Shown: in pieces, positions 35,612 through 45,894 of the stretch
Layout of the letters: every line of letters starts with the position of its first letter
Numbering within the stretch: position 1 is the first letter of the stretch
Assembly (NCBI RefSeq): GCF_006274605.1
Contig: NZ_CP040846.1
Span: 1,991,041 to 2,055,040, forward strand
Direction: 5' to 3'
Length of the DNA: 64,000 nt
DNA from: Thermococcus indicus
GTDB taxonomy: Archaea; Methanobacteriota_B; Thermococci; Thermococcales; Thermococcaceae
Notes under the pieces: model-generated
Database searches by the model: none
The model's input: the letters and a program-made list of their open reading frames with translations, nothing else
What the model was told of the DNA's origin: nothing
Program-made: the position numbers and the translations under genes

Positions 35612-36584
35612 GCCGATCCTTGAGGTTCGCGACCTGACCGTCCACTTTTACACCTACGCTGGAATAGTCAAGGCCATCGAAAGGGTTTCCTTCGACGTCT
35701 ACAGGGGCGAGACCTTCGCGCTCGTCGGTGAAACCGGCTGTGGAAAGAGCGTCACCTCGCGCGCCCTCACCCAGCTCATCGAGAGCCCCGGAAAGATCGT
35801 GGAGGGCAGCGTGATCTACCACAGAGAGGATGGTTCGACCGTCGATCTCCTCAAGCTGGGCCCCGAGGAGATACGCGATATCCGCGGCAAGGAGATAGCA
35901 TACATCTTCCAGGACCCCCACGCCTCCCTCGACCCGCTCTACACGGTGGGGTATCAGATAGCCGAGGGAATGGTGGTTCACAACACAGTCAAGGACTGGA
36001 AAGAGGGCTTTAAGAAGGCCGTTGATATTCTCCGCCGTGTTCTCATCCCCGACCCGGAGAACAGGGTAAAGAACTACCCCCACGAGATGAGCGGAGGAAT
36101 GAAACAGCGTGTCGTCATCGGAACGGGCGTTGCCAACAACCCCAAGATACTCATCGCCGACGAGCCGACGACCGCCCTCGACGTCACGGTCCAGGCCCAG
36201 ATACTCGAGCTGATGAACAAGCTCAAGCGCGAGTACAACACCACCGTGATACTCCTCACCCACAACATGGGAGTGGTCGCCGAGATGGCCGACCGTGTGG
36301 CGGTCATGTACGCGGGTAAAATAGTCGAGATAGGCTCCGTTGACCAGATATTCAAGAACCCGCTTCACCCGTACACGCAGGGTCTCCTCAGGGCAGTTCC
36401 CAACCCGCTGGCCAAGATAGACCGGCTCGAGACCATCCCGGGAACGGTTCCCAACCTGATAGAGCCGCCCGGGGGATGCCGCTTCCACCCGAGGTGCCCG
36501 AGGGTCATGGGCGTCTGCAAGGATAGGGTCCCCGAGCTGAAGGAGATAGAACCCGGTCACTTCGTGGCGTGCCACCTTTACTGA
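35604..36584 (+). CDS. Oligopeptide ABC transporter ATP-binding protein (DppD-like)
   Basis: 326 residues from ATG 35604 (MPEPILEVRDLTVHF), four bases after GGTGAG. Walker A GETGCGKSV, Q-loop FQDPHASLDP, signature MSGGMKQR, Walker B ILIADEPTTALD. The C-terminus holds the oligopeptide-type cysteine motif ([14 protein letters not shown]), a possible Fe-S or metal site. Confidence 0.94.
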   Translation: MPEPILEVRDLTVHFYTYAGIVKAIERVSFDVYRGETFALVGETGCGKSVTSRALTQLIESPGKIVEGSVIYHREDGSTVDLLKLGPEEIRDIRGKEIAYIFQDPHASLDPLYTVGYQIAEGMVVHNTVKDWKEGFKKAVDILRRVLIPDPENRVKNYPHEMSGGMKQRVVIGTGVANNPKILIADEPTTALDVTVQAQILELMNKLKREYNTTVILLTHNMGVVAEMADRVAVMYAGKIVEIGSVDQIFKNPLHPYTQGLLRAVPNPLAKIDRLETIPGTVPNLIEPPGGCRFHPRCPRVMGVCKDRVPELKEIEPGHFVACHLY

Positions 36585-36593
36585 GGTGATACC

Positions 36594-37574
36594 ATGAGCG
36601 AGCCGATACTCGAAGTTAAAAACCTCAAGAAGTATTTCCCCATTAGGGGCCTTTTCAGAACTGAGGGCTACGTCAAGGCCGTTGACGACGTCAGCTTCAC
36701 GATAAACCGGGGTGAAACCTTCGGTCTCGTCGGAGAGAGCGGCTGTGGAAAAACCACCACCGGAAGGACCATCCTCCGCCTCATCGAACCCACCAGCGGT
36801 CAAATCATCTTCCAGGGCAAGGACGTCACGAAGCTCAAGGGCGAGGAGATGAAGTGGTTCCGCAGGAAGGCCCAGATCATGTTCCAGGATCCCTACTCCT
36901 CACTCAACCCCAGGCAGACGGTCTTCGAGGTCATCATGGAGCCCGTCCGCTTCCACAGGATACCCGTCGATGACCCCGAGGAGTTCGTGATAAAGCTCCT
37001 GGAGAGCGTCGGCCTCAACGAGATGCACCTCTACCGCTATCCCCACGAGTTCAGCGGCGGTCAGAGGCAGAGAATAGCCCTCGCCAGACTGCTGGCCCTC
37101 AGGCCGGAGTTCATAGTCCTCGATGAGCCCACCTCGGCCCTCGACGTTTCGGTTCAGGCCAACATCCTCAACACCCTCAAGGACCTCCAGAGGGAGTTCG
37201 GCTTCACGTACCTGTTCATCAGCCACGACCTTGGCGTCGTCAAGTACATGAGCCACAGGATGGGCGTTATGTACCTTGGAAAGCTCGTTGAGGTCGGGCC
37301 GGCGGAAGAGATCTTCGAAAACCCCCTCCACCCGTACACCAAGTTCCTGCTGTCCGCCATACCCGTTCCCGACCCGGAGCTGTCAAGGGAGCTCAAAGCG
37401 AAGCGCATGAAGGTTGAGGGGGAGCCGCCGAGCCCAATAAACCCGCCCCAGGGATGCCGCTTCCACCCGAGATGTCCGTTTGCCAAGGCAGGACTCTGCG
37501 ACAAGAAAGAGCCCCCGCTGGTGGAGGTCGAGAACGGCCACTACGTCGCCTGCTGGCTCTACGGAAAGGCATGA
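36594..37574 (+). CDS. Oligopeptide ABC transporter ATP-binding protein (DppF-like)
   Basis: 326 residues. Walker [12 protein letters not shown]-loop [10 protein letters not shown], signature FSGGQRQR, Walker [13 protein letters not shown], and again a C-terminal cysteine motif ([15 protein letters not shown]). It pairs with DppD to energise uptake. The gene ends the operon; ATTTTTTATTC follows the stop. Confidence 0.94.
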   Translation: MSEPILEVKNLKKYFPIRGLFRTEGYVKAVDDVSFTINRGETFGLVGESGCGKTTTGRTILRLIEPTSGQIIFQGKDVTKLKGEEMKWFRRKAQIMFQDPYSSLNPRQTVFEVIMEPVRFHRIPVDDPEEFVIKLLESVGLNEMHLYRYPHEFSGGQRQRIALARLLALRPEFIVLDEPTSALDVSVQANILNTLKDLQREFGFTYLFISHDLGVVKYMSHRMGVMYLGKLVEVGPAEEIFENPLHPYTKFLLSAIPVPDPELSRELKAKRMKVEGEPPSPINPPQGCRFHPRCPFAKAGLCDKKEPPLVEVENGHYVACWLYGKA

Positions 37575-37578
37575 TTTT

Positions 37579-38142
37579 TTATTCTATCTTTTCCGTTCTC
37601 AGCCATTGGAGTGCCATTCCTGCGTTGGAGTCTATTTTGAACAGTTCCCTGTAAACGGGGTCGCCGACTTCCCCGCCGTTCACTTCGAACTCGAGGACTG
37701 CATAGCCCCGGGGTTTTACCACAGTTTCCCCCAGCTCCGCGGGACTCTTTATCCCGAGGACCTTCCTCATTATCGCCAGGGCCAGCAGGGCTTCCCGGTT
37801 CTTCTTGGCCAGCTCCTCGTCCCTGTCCACGTGCCGCTGGTGGCCGGTTGGTATGCCGATGATCCTCCAGATGTTCCAGCGCCTCATGTGCCGTGCCCTC
37901 TCGTTGAACCTCTCGCCGCTGAGGTCGTAGAGGGTCACGAAGAGGGAAGTCAGGTAGTTCCTCAGGGAGCCCTCTTCCAGCAGGGCCCCTTGGGGTCTGG
38001 CCTCGAGCCGCTGGAGGTTTTCGGCCTTTCTTATCAGCGTTGCACGCCTCTCGGGTTTCTCCACCCTCAGCGAAAAGTACGCGTCCACGCCGTATATCCC
38101 GGTCCTTGTCTCGAAGAGCACGTAGGGAACCCTCAGCCTCAT
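37579..38142 (-). CDS. Conserved hypothetical protein (187 aa)
   Basis: I do not recognise the family. MRLRVPYVLFETRTGIYGVDAYF opens a beta-rich part, followed by a basic helical middle (RKAENLQRLEARPQG, RARHMRRWNIWRIIG) and a mixed end. No signal peptide or membrane helix. GGGGGAGAGG precedes the ATG. It is convergent with the peptide-transporter operon and divergent from hel308. Confidence 0.6.
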   Translation of the reverse strand: MRLRVPYVLFETRTGIYGVDAYFSLRVEKPERRATLIRKAENLQRLEARPQGALLEEGSLRNYLTSLFVTLYDLSGERFNERARHMRRWNIWRIIGIPTGHQRHVDRDEELAKKNREALLALAIMRKVLGIKSPAELGETVVKPRGYAVLEFEVNGGEVGDPVYRELFKIDSNAGMALQWLRTEKIE

Positions 38143-38214
38143 GCCTCTCCCCCCGTTGAGTACGTGGGATAAGCATATAAAACCGCCGGAGGAATAGTCC
38201 CGGAGCTGAGGGCT

Positions 38215-41200
38215 ATGAGGGTTGATGAGCTTCCAGTGGACGAGAGGATAAAGAGGATAATCCGTGAGAGGGGAATAGAGGAACTGTACCCGCCGCAGGC
38301 GGAGGCCCTGATGAGCGGCGTCCTAGAGGGAAAAAACCTCGTTTTAGCTATTCCCACGGCGAGCGGAAAGACCCTTGTGAGCGAGATAGTCATGGTCAAC
38401 AGGCTCCTCCGCGATGGGGGTAAGGCGGTCTATCTCGTCCCCCTGAAGGCCCTTGCGGAGGAGAAGTACCGCGAGTTCAAGGAATGGGAGGTTCTGGGTC
38501 TCCGCGTGGCTGCAACGACCGGTGACTACGACTCCACCGATGAGTGGCTCGGGCGTTATGATGTAATCATCGCCACCGCCGAGAAGTTCGACTCCCTCCT
38601 GAGGCACGGCTCCAACTGGATTGAAGACGTCAAACTGGTCGTGGCGGACGAGGTCCACCTCATAGGCTCCTACGACAGGGGGGCCACGCTCGAGATGATA
38701 CTCAGCCACATGCTGGGCAGGGCGCAGATCCTGGCTTTGAGTGCCACCGTTGGAAACGCCGAGGAGCTCGCCGAGTGGCTCGATGCCGCGCTGGTTATGA
38801 GCGACTGGCGCCCGGTTCAGCTCAGGAAGGGGGTATTTCACATCGGGCGGCTCTTCTGGGAGGACGGCAAAATAGACCGCTACCCTGAGAACTGGGAGAG
38901 TCTGGCAATTGACGCGGTCAAGAGGGGCAAGCAGGCGCTGGTGTTCGTCAACACCCGCCGCTCTGCCGAGAAGGAGGCCCTCTCGCTGTCCTCCAAGATA
39001 GCCCGTCTTCTCACGAAGCCGGAGACCAGGCAGCTAGACGAGCTGGTTTCCTCTATCGAGGACAACCCTACGACGGAGAAGCTCAAGAGGGCGCTGCGGG
39101 GCGGTGTCGCCTTCCACCACGCGGGCCTGAGCAGGGCTGAGAGGACCATGATAGAGGACGCCTTCAGGGAGGGGTTGGTTAAGGTAATAACGGCCACCCC
39201 AACGCTGTGCATGCATCCAGAGACCCCGGTAATCACAAAAAACGGCGTTAAAAAAGTAAGCGAGCTTGAAGAAGGGGATGAAGTTCTGACTCACAGCGGC
39301 CATTTTAAGAAAGCCATAACACCGCTAAGAAGGTCCCACAGCGGTAAAATGCTCGTAATCAAAGCGAGGGGAACCGTTCCGGTGAGGGTAACGCCCGAAC
39401 ACATGGTGTGGGTCGTTAAGAGAATCCGCCATAAGTCCCATTACTCGGATGGTAGACAGGTAATCTGGTGGGAGTTCAAAGGACCAGAGTGGATAACCGT
39501 TCAGGAACTCAAGGAACTTGTTGAAACCAATAAGGACGAAAAGGTATCCTATATGCTCCTTCAGCCGATTCCACAGCCAAAAGTTACAGTAGACAGAATC
39601 CCTCTGCGGGAACCAATCTATGTTTCAAATCAGTTCGGAACAACAGATAAATTACACCCCTCTATAAGGAGAACACCAGAATTCTTGCCTCTAAACTTTG
39701 AAACCGCAAGGTTGTTGGGCCTGTGGATTGCTGAGGGGTCTACCTCAAAAACAGGGGCCGTAAACTTCGCCATTGGCTCCCATGAAAACCAGATTACAGA
39801 ATTCCTTGTACAAACTATCAAAAAGTATTTCCCACACGCTAACGTCGTTGTGAAGGACCACGAGCGGAACAGGAGAGTCGTCCGCTTCTGCAACAAGAGA
39901 TTTGCCGAATGGCTCAGAGGGAACATCGGTCACAGGGCATACGAGAAAAGGATTCCCGATGTTCTTCTCTTCAACGAGAACAGGGAAGTCCGGCTTGGAC
40001 TTTTAAGAGGTCTTGTTGAGGGAGATGGTTATATACGAAGAGACAATAGCAGTAGGGCCAACTATGTAAGTTACACCACGGTCTCGCCCACCTTGGCCTA
40101 TCAACTTCAGCTTCTCCTTGGCTCTCTTGGATATGTATCGTCGATTTCGAGAAGCGTGAGGAAGTCTGGAATTGGAAAAAGCAGGAAGCCAATCTACGAA
40201 GTTAAAATCAGCGGACGCTCGTACTATGAGTTGCTCGAAGAACTCGGTCTTAAGGTTCCTCCGAAAGGAAATAGAACCTACAACGTGAACACGATCTGGA
40301 ACGGCTATCTTCTCGTTAAGGTTCGCTCCGTTGAGGAGGAATTCTACGAGGGTGACGTCTATAATCTTGAGGTCGAGGACGACGAGAGTTACAGCGTTGG
40401 CTTCATAGTCCACAACTCGGCTGGTGTGAATTTGCCCTCGTTCAGAGTAATAATCCGCGACACCAAGCGCTACGCCGGCTTCGGCTGGACGGACATACCG
40501 GTTCTCGAGATACAGCAGATGATGGGAAGGGCAGGAAGGCCGAAGTACGACAAAGTCGGAGAGGCGATAATCGTCGCAAGGACGGAGGAACCGAGAAGGC
40601 TGATGGAGAAATACATCCACGGAAAGCCCGAGAAACTGTTCTCGATGCTCGCCAACGAGCAGGCCTTCAGGAGCCAGATTCTGGCGCTCGTGACCAACTT
40701 CGGAATAGGTAACTTCCGTGAGCTGGTTTCTTTCCTTGAGAGGACTTTCTACGCCCACCAGCGCGGGGATATAGCCTCTCTTGAGTACAAGGCCAAGAAC
40801 GTCGTCTACTTCCTCATCGAAAACGGGTTCATCGACATGGACATGAACGACCGCTTCATGCCCCTGCCCTTTGGAAAGCGCACCTCCCAGCTCTACATAG
40901 ACCCCCTCACGGCGAAGAAATTCAAGGACGCCTTTCCGGCAATTGAGAACAACCCCAACCCCTTCGGAATCTTCCAGCTGATGGCATCGACGCCGGACAT
41001 GGGGGTTTTGAACGCCAGGAAAAGGGAGATGGAGGACTACCTCGACCTGGCCTATGAGATGGAGGATAAGCTTTACACGAACATCCCCTACTACGAGGAC
41101 TCGCGCTTCCAGGGCTTTTTGGGCCAGATAAAAACGGCAAAGGTGCTTCTCGACTGGATAAACGAGGTTCCGGAGACGAGGATATACGAGACCTACAACA

Positions 41201-41604
41201 TAGACCCCGGGGACCTCTACAGAATTCTGGAGCTCGCGGACTGGCTGATGTATTCGCTCATCGAACTCTACAAGCTCTTCGAGCCGGAGGAAGAAGTGCT
41301 GAACTACCTGAAAGACCTGCACCTCCGCCTGCGTCATGGCGTTCGCGAGGAGCTCCTCGAGCTGGTTAAGCTCCCCAACATCGGAAGGAAGAGGGCGAGG
41401 GCGCTCTACAACGCCGGCTTCAGGACACAGGAGGATATAATGCGCGCCAAGGTGAGGGACCTCCTGGAGGTCGAGGGCATCGGAATGAAGGTGGTTGAAG
41501 GTTTGTTCCGACACTTCGGCGTGGAGATGCCGAAGGGTGCTAAAAAGGACTCCAAAAAGGCAGAAAAAGCGCGGAAGGGAACCCTCGATGCTTTCCTGAA
41601 GTAG
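38215..41604 (+). CDS. hel308: Hel308 DNA helicase with an in-frame intein
   Basis: 1129 residues: a 726-residue Hel308 plus a 403-residue intein in motif V. Host motifs are AIPTASGKTLV (Walker A), VVADEVHLIG (DEVH), ALSATVGN (III), FHHAGLSRAER (IV), QMMGRAGRP (VI), a winged helix, a ratchet helix and a C-terminal helix-hairpin-helix (LPNIGRKRARALYNAGF). The tail GTLDAFLK resembles a PCNA-interacting peptide. Hel308 unwinds lagging-strand DNA at stalled forks. The TATA-like GCATATAAAA is at about 38174-38183. Confidence 0.95.
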   Translation: MRVDELPVDERIKRIIRERGIEELYPPQAEALMSGVLEGKNLVLAIPTASGKTLVSEIVMVNRLLRDGGKAVYLVPLKALAEEKYREFKEWEVLGLRVAATTGDYDSTDEWLGRYDVIIATAEKFDSLLRHGSNWIEDVKLVVADEVHLIGSYDRGATLEMILSHMLGRAQILALSATVGNAEELAEWLDAALVMSDWRPVQLRKGVFHIGRLFWEDGKIDRYPENWESLAIDAVKRGKQALVFVNTRRSAEKEALSLSSKIARLLTKPETRQLDELVSSIEDNPTTEKLKRALRGGVAFHHAGLSRAERTMIEDAFREGLVKVITATPTLCMHPETPVITKNGVKKVSELEEGDEVLTHSGHFKKAITPLRRSHSGKMLVIKARGTVPVRVTPEHMVWVVKRIRHKSHYSDGRQVIWWEFKGPEWITVQELKELVETNKDEKVSYMLLQPIPQPKVTVDRIPLREPIYVSNQFGTTDKLHPSIRRTPEFLPLNFETARLLGLWIAEGSTSKTGAVNFAIGSHENQITEFLVQTIKKYFPHANVVVKDHERNRRVVRFCNKRFAEWLRGNIGHRAYEKRIPDVLLFNENREVRLGLLRGLVEGDGYIRRDNSSRANYVSYTTVSPTLAYQLQLLLGSLGYVSSISRSVRKSGIGKSRKPIYEVKISGRSYYELLEELGLKVPPKGNRTYNVNTIWNGYLLVKVRSVEEEFYEGDVYNLEVEDDESYSVGFIVHNSAGVNLPSFRVIIRDTKRYAGFGWTDIPVLEIQQMMGRAGRPKYDKVGEAIIVARTEEPRRLMEKYIHGKPEKLFSMLANEQAFRSQILALVTNFGIGNFRELVSFLERTFYAHQRGDIASLEYKAKNVVYFLIENGFIDMDMNDRFMPLPFGKRTSQLYIDPLTAKKFKDAFPAIENNPNPFGIFQLMASTPDMGVLNARKREMEDYLDLAYEMEDKLYTNIPYYEDSRFQGFLGQIKTAKVLLDWINEVPETRIYETYNIDPGDLYRILELADWLMYSLIELYKLFEPEEEVLNYLKDLHLRLRHGVREELLELVKLPNIGRKRARALYNAGFRTQEDIMRAKVRDLLEVEGIGMKVVEGLFRHFGVEMPKGAKKDSKKAEKARKGTLDAFLK
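39208..40416 (+). other. Intein with LAGLIDADG homing endonuclease in Hel308
   Basis: Residues 332-734 of the Hel308 precursor. It begins CMHPETPVITKNG (Cys1) and ends YSVGFIVHN before Ser735; splicing restores ATPTL-SAGVNLP, motif V. Block B is GTVPVRVTPEHMVW. The endonuclease acids sit in LLGLWIAEGS and LLRGLVEGDGYI, so the homing nuclease may be active. Codon use is visibly richer in A/T than the extein, a sign of separate origin. Intein excision is needed for a working helicase. Confidence 0.92.
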
Positions 41605-41649
41605 GGCCAATCTTTTTAAATCCCCCTATTTTACTCGGGCGTGGGCACT

Positions 41650-42207
41650 ATGATAATCATCGTGACTGGAATGCCCGGTTCGGGAAAGAGCAGGATCGTC
41701 AAGGAGTTCGAGAGTAGAGGCTTTCCGAGCGTTTCTATGGGAGACGTCGTGAGGGAGGAGACCGTAAAGCGCGGGCTGGAGCTGACCAAGGAGAACGTCG
41801 CCAAGGTGAGCATAAGGCTGAGGCAGGAGCTGGGCCAGAACGCCGTCGCAAAGCTGACGGTCGAGAAGGTGAGGCGCCTCCTTGAGAACAGCAGGGTCGT
41901 CGTTATAGACGGCGTCCGCTCCCTCGACGAGGTCGGGACCTTCAGGAGCGCTTTTCCAGACGAGGAGATAATAATACTGGCCGTTCACACGCCACCGCAC
42001 ATGCGCTTCGATAGGCTCAAGGCCCGCGGAAGGCACGACGACCCCAAAAGCTGGGAGGACTTTGAGGAGCGCGACTGGAAGGAGCTGAAGTTCGGCATAG
42101 GCAACGTCATCGCGATGGCCGACCACATGATAGTGAACGACTGCAGCAGGGGCGAGTACGAGGAGAGGGTGAGGAAGCTCGTTGACAGGATTCTAGCCGA
42201 GCATTGA
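41650..42207 (+). CDS. UPF0200-family nucleotide kinase-like protein
   Basis: About 185 residues from MIIIVTGMPGSGKSRIVKEF. Walker A is GMPGSGKS; then SMGDVVREE and VVIDGVRSLDEV resemble adenylate/dephospho-CoA kinases, and LKARGRHDDP is the lid. The family is archaeal and its substrate is not established. The frame is open to GTG 41641. A TCTTTTTAAATC box is at about 41610-41621. Its last 15 bases overlap the convergent ZIP gene. Confidence 0.88.
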   Translation: MIIIVTGMPGSGKSRIVKEFESRGFPSVSMGDVVREETVKRGLELTKENVAKVSIRLRQELGQNAVAKLTVEKVRRLLENSRVVVIDGVRSLDEVGTFRSAFPDEEIIILAVHTPPHMRFDRLKARGRHDDPKSWEDFEERDWKELKFGIGNVIAMADHMIVNDCSRGEYEERVRKLVDRILAEH

Positions 42208-43002
42208 GTCGAGGAACAGCATCACGTAGAAGCCCAGGAAAAACCCCAGGGTTATCAGCGTGTCACTGTTTTCTCCCCTGTATATTTCCGGTATCATCTC
42301 CTTCACGGTCACGTAGAGCATCGCCCCGCCGGCCAGACCGAGGCCGTACGGCAGGAGCCAGGCGAAGAGGGTGAAGAAATACGCCCCGAGGAGCACCATG
42401 GCCATCTCCGCGAAGCCGCTCAGCACGCCCATCGCTATCGGCTGGAGGCGCTTCTTCTGTATCGTTGCGAGGGGCAGGGAAACGACGGTTCCCTCGGGAA
42501 AATCCTGGATGCCTATGGCTATGGTGGTGACGAGGCCCACCTCCAGGTTGTAGACGAGCGAGGTTCCAACCGCTAAGCCCTCCGGTAGGTTGTGGATTAT
42601 CACCGCTATGACGAGAAGCCAGACCTTCCTCAGCTTGTCCTTCATGGATTTAGGGCCCTCGTAGCCCTTGACGAGGTGTTCATGTGGGAGGAAGCGGTCT
42701 ATGGCGTAGATGAGCAGCACTCCAAGGGCTATCCCGATTCCGGCCGGTGCGAAGGAGCCGGTGCTCTCTATCGCCGGCAGGATGAGGCTCGTGAAGGCCG
42801 CCACTATCATCACACCGGCGGCGAAGCTGAGGGCAAAATCAACTCCTCCCTCTGGGAGGCTCTTGGCGAATATCGCCACCATGGCACCGAGGGAAGTCAT
42901 GAGAGCGACGAAAAGCCCGGCGTAGAAAGCAACCCACATGATTTCGCCGTTCGAGATGCTCAGTATCCACTCCGCGAGATTGGCCACGAAATTCTCTAAC
43001 AC
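42193..43002 (-). CDS. ZIP-family divalent metal transporter
   Basis: 269 residues and eight predicted helices. The metal-binding motifs of ZIP helices IV and V are [12 protein letters not shown] and [16 protein letters not shown] loop with [12 protein letters not shown] follows helix III. It imports zinc, iron or another divalent ion. It starts at GTG 43002 behind AGGGTGG. Confidence 0.9.
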   Translation of the reverse strand: MLENFVANLAEWILSISNGEIMWVAFYAGLFVALMTSLGAMVAIFAKSLPEGGVDFALSFAAGVMIVAAFTSLILPAIESTGSFAPAGIGIALGVLLIYAIDRFLPHEHLVKGYEGPKSMKDKLRKVWLLVIAVIIHNLPEGLAVGTSLVYNLEVGLVTTIAIGIQDFPEGTVVSLPLATIQKKRLQPIAMGVLSGFAEMAMVLLGAYFFTLFAWLLPYGLGLAGGAMLYVTVKEMIPEIYRGENSDTLITLGFFLGFYVMLFLDSMLG

Positions 43003-43073
43003 TATTAGGCCACCCTAACTATTTGGGCGGTTGGGTTTATAAGCCTTCCCGCGAGCTTCTTCTGGGTGAGAAG

Positions 43074-43487
43074 ATGGAGCTCTTTGAGGAAGTTGAGGTT
43101 GAGGCTTACGTTTATCCGACCGAGGACATCGAGAAGGTCAAGAGAGCTATGCTGAACCTTGTCCGTGACCTGGAGTTCGAGGCGTTCGATAGGGGCGATT
43201 ACGTCATTCTGACCGGCAAAACGAAGAGCAGAAAAGCCCTTAGCAGGCTCTACGAGCTCTTCCGCGGACAGGCCATACTCGACACCGCGCGCTCCTTCCT
43301 CGAGGAGGGCTACTTCGGCGAGGAGATAATCATCAGGGTCAACAAGCAGGCCGCTTATGCCGGCGTCGTCAACTTCAACGAGGAGTCGCCGCTGGGCCCT
43401 ATAACGATAATCATCAGAACCCGGGACCCGGGGAAGCTAATGAAGTGGCTCGCACCGAGGACAAAGGACGGGGTGCCGATAGAGTAA
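43074..43487 (+). CDS. Predicted RNA-binding protein (PF01877/DUF54-like)
   Basis: 137 residues from [23 protein letters not shown], after GGGTGAGAAG; TATA GTTTATAAGCC at about 43034-43044. The VYPTEDxxKVKRAM opening and the C-terminal [14 protein letters not shown] are typical of a small archaeal family predicted to bind RNA and once linked to the exosome. The related UPF0201 family is a weaker alternative. Confidence 0.7.
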   Translation: MELFEEVEVEAYVYPTEDIEKVKRAMLNLVRDLEFEAFDRGDYVILTGKTKSRKALSRLYELFRGQAILDTARSFLEEGYFGEEIIIRVNKQAAYAGVVNFNEESPLGPITIIIRTRDPGKLMKWLAPRTKDGVPIE

Positions 43488-43497
43488 AAAGGAAAGC

Positions 43498-44784
43498 TCA
43501 TTCGGCCGCTTTCTTCTTCCTCCTGCCCCAGCTTATCTGGGCCGTCAGGATTCTCTCGGAGGAAAACAGCCTTGCCGTGGCGTAGAGTATAACCACCGCT
43601 ATGGCGGCCAGGTAGATGGCACTGACCGCTATTGCCCTGTAGTTCTCCACCAGCACGTATCTGTAGTCGAGTATCGGATGGGTGAAGGGTATCGCTTTAA
43701 GGACGTACTGAAAGACCACTGGAAGGTCCCCGATGTCGGTGTACATAAGTATGAAAGCCGGAAACGCCAGGGGCAGGATTACCGCGCTGACCAGCGTTGT
43801 CGCGCTCTGGACGTCTTCGGCGAAGGTTGCCACTATCATGGCTAAGCTGAGGGCGATTATTATCGTCAGGAACACCACAAGGGCGAATAAAGCGGCGCCC
43901 GTCGGCGTTACCACGAGGCCGAGGTCCCCAAGACTGACCCCCAGGTCTCCCCCCATGAAGGAGCCCATGTACTGCCGCATTCCTATCATGTACGCCACCG
44001 CCGCGACCAGGCCCATCATGGCGGTTCCGAATATCTTGGCCCCGACTATGTGGGTTCTGGGAACCGGAAGTGTCAGCAACGTTTCCAGCGTTTTGTTTTC
44101 CTTTTCACTCGCTATGGCTCCAGCGGCCATCTGGGAGGTTATCATGACCATAAGGAAGATTATCAGGGGTATCGTGAATGCCTGGGACGCTATTACTCCC
44201 GAGACAACCCCCGGTGGAACATCGACCACCCTGTCGTTTATGTAAGACCTGCTCTGCACGGTTATAGGATGCAGAACCGCGTCCGGATTTTCGGCACCCA
44301 GTGCGGTCACCTTAAGGCGCGCTATCTCCTCGCTCAGTATCCCTATGACGGCACTTATCCTGCCCTCACTGACGCTCTCTTTCATTCCCGTCCCCACGCT
44401 CAGAAAGATGCCGTATATCTCGACCGTGGCCGTTTCGTTCGCCGTCAGCTTGGCGGAGAAGTCCCCGGGGATAACCACAAGAACGTTCTGTTTATTCTCC
44501 ACCGCCCATTGAAGCGCTCCTTCGAGCGTCGTGGCGTTTACAAGGGTTACGCTGGTGTTGGGGGCCGTCTTGAGCGCATCCACGAGAGCCTTTCCGTAAC
44601 GTCCCTCGTCAAAGTTCACTATCGTCACGTGAGTCGTCCCGGTTGCCTGCTCCATTCCCACCTGTATGAACTTCCCCATCATGGGGTAGATTATCAGGGG
44701 AACTATTATGAGGCCGAAGAGCAGCTTTCTGTCCCTGAATAGGTTCTTGAGCTCCTTCTTGGCCATCACCCAGAAGTCGCTCAT
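43498..44784 (-). CDS. ABC-2 type transporter permease (NatB-like)
   Basis: 428 residues: a first helix (KLLFGLIIVPLIIYPMM), a 160-residue external domain, and five or more helices at the C-terminal half, the layout of Na+-export or drug-export permeases of the NatB type. SEKENKTLETLLTLPVPRTHIVGAK is a typical coupling stretch. The start overlaps the ATPase stop by four bases. Confidence 0.88.
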   Translation of the reverse strand: MSDFWVMAKKELKNLFRDRKLLFGLIIVPLIIYPMMGKFIQVGMEQATGTTHVTIVNFDEGRYGKALVDALKTAPNTSVTLVNATTLEGALQWAVENKQNVLVVIPGDFSAKLTANETATVEIYGIFLSVGTGMKESVSEGRISAVIGILSEEIARLKVTALGAENPDAVLHPITVQSRSYINDRVVDVPPGVVSGVIASQAFTIPLIIFLMVMITSQMAAGAIASEKENKTLETLLTLPVPRTHIVGAKIFGTAMMGLVAAVAYMIGMRQYMGSFMGGDLGVSLGDLGLVVTPTGAALFALVVFLTIIIALSLAMIVATFAEDVQSATTLVSAVILPLAFPAFILMYTDIGDLPVVFQYVLKAIPFTHPILDYRYVLVENYRAIAVSAIYLAAIAVVILYATARLFSSERILTAQISWGRRKKKAAE

Positions 44785-45539
44785 GCCCCCTCACCTCCGA
44801 CCGGCTCGTTCGCTTCCGCCCCCACTGCCCTCATGAAGACCTCCTCGAGGTTCTCTGCCCCGTACTTGTCCTTCAGCTCCCCGGGGGTTCCAAGCTCAAC
44901 TATCCTCCCTCCTGCTATCATCGCCACCCTGTCGCAGAGGAACTCCACCTCGAGCATGTTGTGGCTTGAGAGCAGGAACGTGACTCCTTCACTCCTTGCA
45001 AAGCGCCTTATCGTCTGCCGTATTTCGTACGCGTTGACTATGTCCAGCCCGCTCGCCGGTTCGTCCAGTATTGCCAGCTTCGGCTTCACCATGAGCGCCC
45101 TCGCTATGAGGAGCTTCCTCGTCATTCCCTTGGAGTACGTCGACACCTTGTCGTGCAGCCTTTCCCCAAGCCCGCTGAGTTCAACGCCCAGCTCGAGCAT
45201 CTCCCTTGCCCTCTCATCATCTTTGGAGTAGAGCCGCGCCATGAATTGCAGGTATTCATAGCCGGTGAGGTTCTTATAGGCTCCCGCCTCCTCCGGCAGG
45301 TAGCTGATGATCTCCCTGACCCTGTCGGCTTCCCTCACCACGTCGTGGCCGTCTATCTTCGCGCTCCCGCCCGTCGGCTTGAGGAGCGTCGAGAGTATCT
45401 TGAGAGTCGTGCTCTTTCCGGCGCCGTTGGGCCCGATGAGCCCGAAGATTTCACCCTCGTTGATGGAGAAGCTTATCCCCTTGAGGGCCTTCACCTTTCC
45501 GTAGTCCTTCTCCAGATTCAGAACTTCAGCCATGGGCAT
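44781..45539 (-). CDS. ABC transporter ATP-binding protein (NatA-like)
   Basis: 252 residues from ATG 45539 ([14 protein letters not shown]), five bases after GGGGAGGG; the frame continues upstream but lies over the preceding gene. Walker A GPNGAGKST, signature YSKGMTRK, Walker B LAILDEPASGLD, switch SSHN. It drives the adjoining ABC-2 permease. Part of a five-gene operon started by a DUF2178 protein and an HTH repressor. Confidence 0.93.
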   Translation of the reverse strand: MPMAEVLNLEKDYGKVKALKGISFSINEGEIFGLIGPNGAGKSTTLKILSTLLKPTGGSAKIDGHDVVREADRVREIISYLPEEAGAYKNLTGYEYLQFMARLYSKDDERAREMLELGVELSGLGERLHDKVSTYSKGMTRKLLIARALMVKPKLAILDEPASGLDIVNAYEIRQTIRRFARSEGVTFLLSSHNMLEVEFLCDRVAMIAGGRIVELGTPGELKDKYGAENLEEVFMRAVGAEANEPVGGEGA

Positions 45540-45894
45540 GTTTGACCCTCCCCACCTTGTAAACGAGCAGTCCAAGGGTGGCGAGCGAAACTCCAAAGAG
45601 AAAAACCACCCAGATTCCCGAGTATCCCCCGACGAATGCCGTTCCAAGCCCGATAGCAACTCCAAGCCAGCCATTGAGCTCGTGGGGGTTTTTAAACCCG
45701 TGACCGAGCCCCATCAGCAGGGCGCCGGCCATGATAAAGCCAAGCTCGACGGCGAGCAGGGGCATGTTTATTCCCGTGCATGCCTCCCCGCTCGGTATTT
45801 TCATGCACGCCAGCCTTTCAATCGGTGGCCTCAAAAACCCGAGGGCCAGGCCCAGGAGGTATAGGAACCCCCCAAAGGCCTTCTTAACGTTCAT
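45526..45894 (-). CDS. Hypothetical membrane protein (122 aa)
   Basis: Four hydrophobic segments after [20 protein letters not shown] and two cysteines in [13 protein letters not shown] 45894 lies inside the end of the HTH gene, ATG 45900 being the alternative; its end overlaps the ATPase start by 14 bases. Tight coupling suggests an accessory part of the ABC system. No family recognised. Confidence 0.65.
   Translation of the reverse strand: MNVKKAFGGFLYLLGLALGFLRPPIERLACMKIPSGEACTGINMPLLAVELGFIMAGALLMGLGHGFKNPHELNGWLGVAIGLGTAFVGGYSGIWVVFLFGVSLATLGLLVYKVGRVKHAHG

Noticed and set aside
40003-41610. A long open frame opposite Hel308
   Set aside because: Covers the conserved helicase domains on the other strand and crosses the intein end; no coding features of its own.
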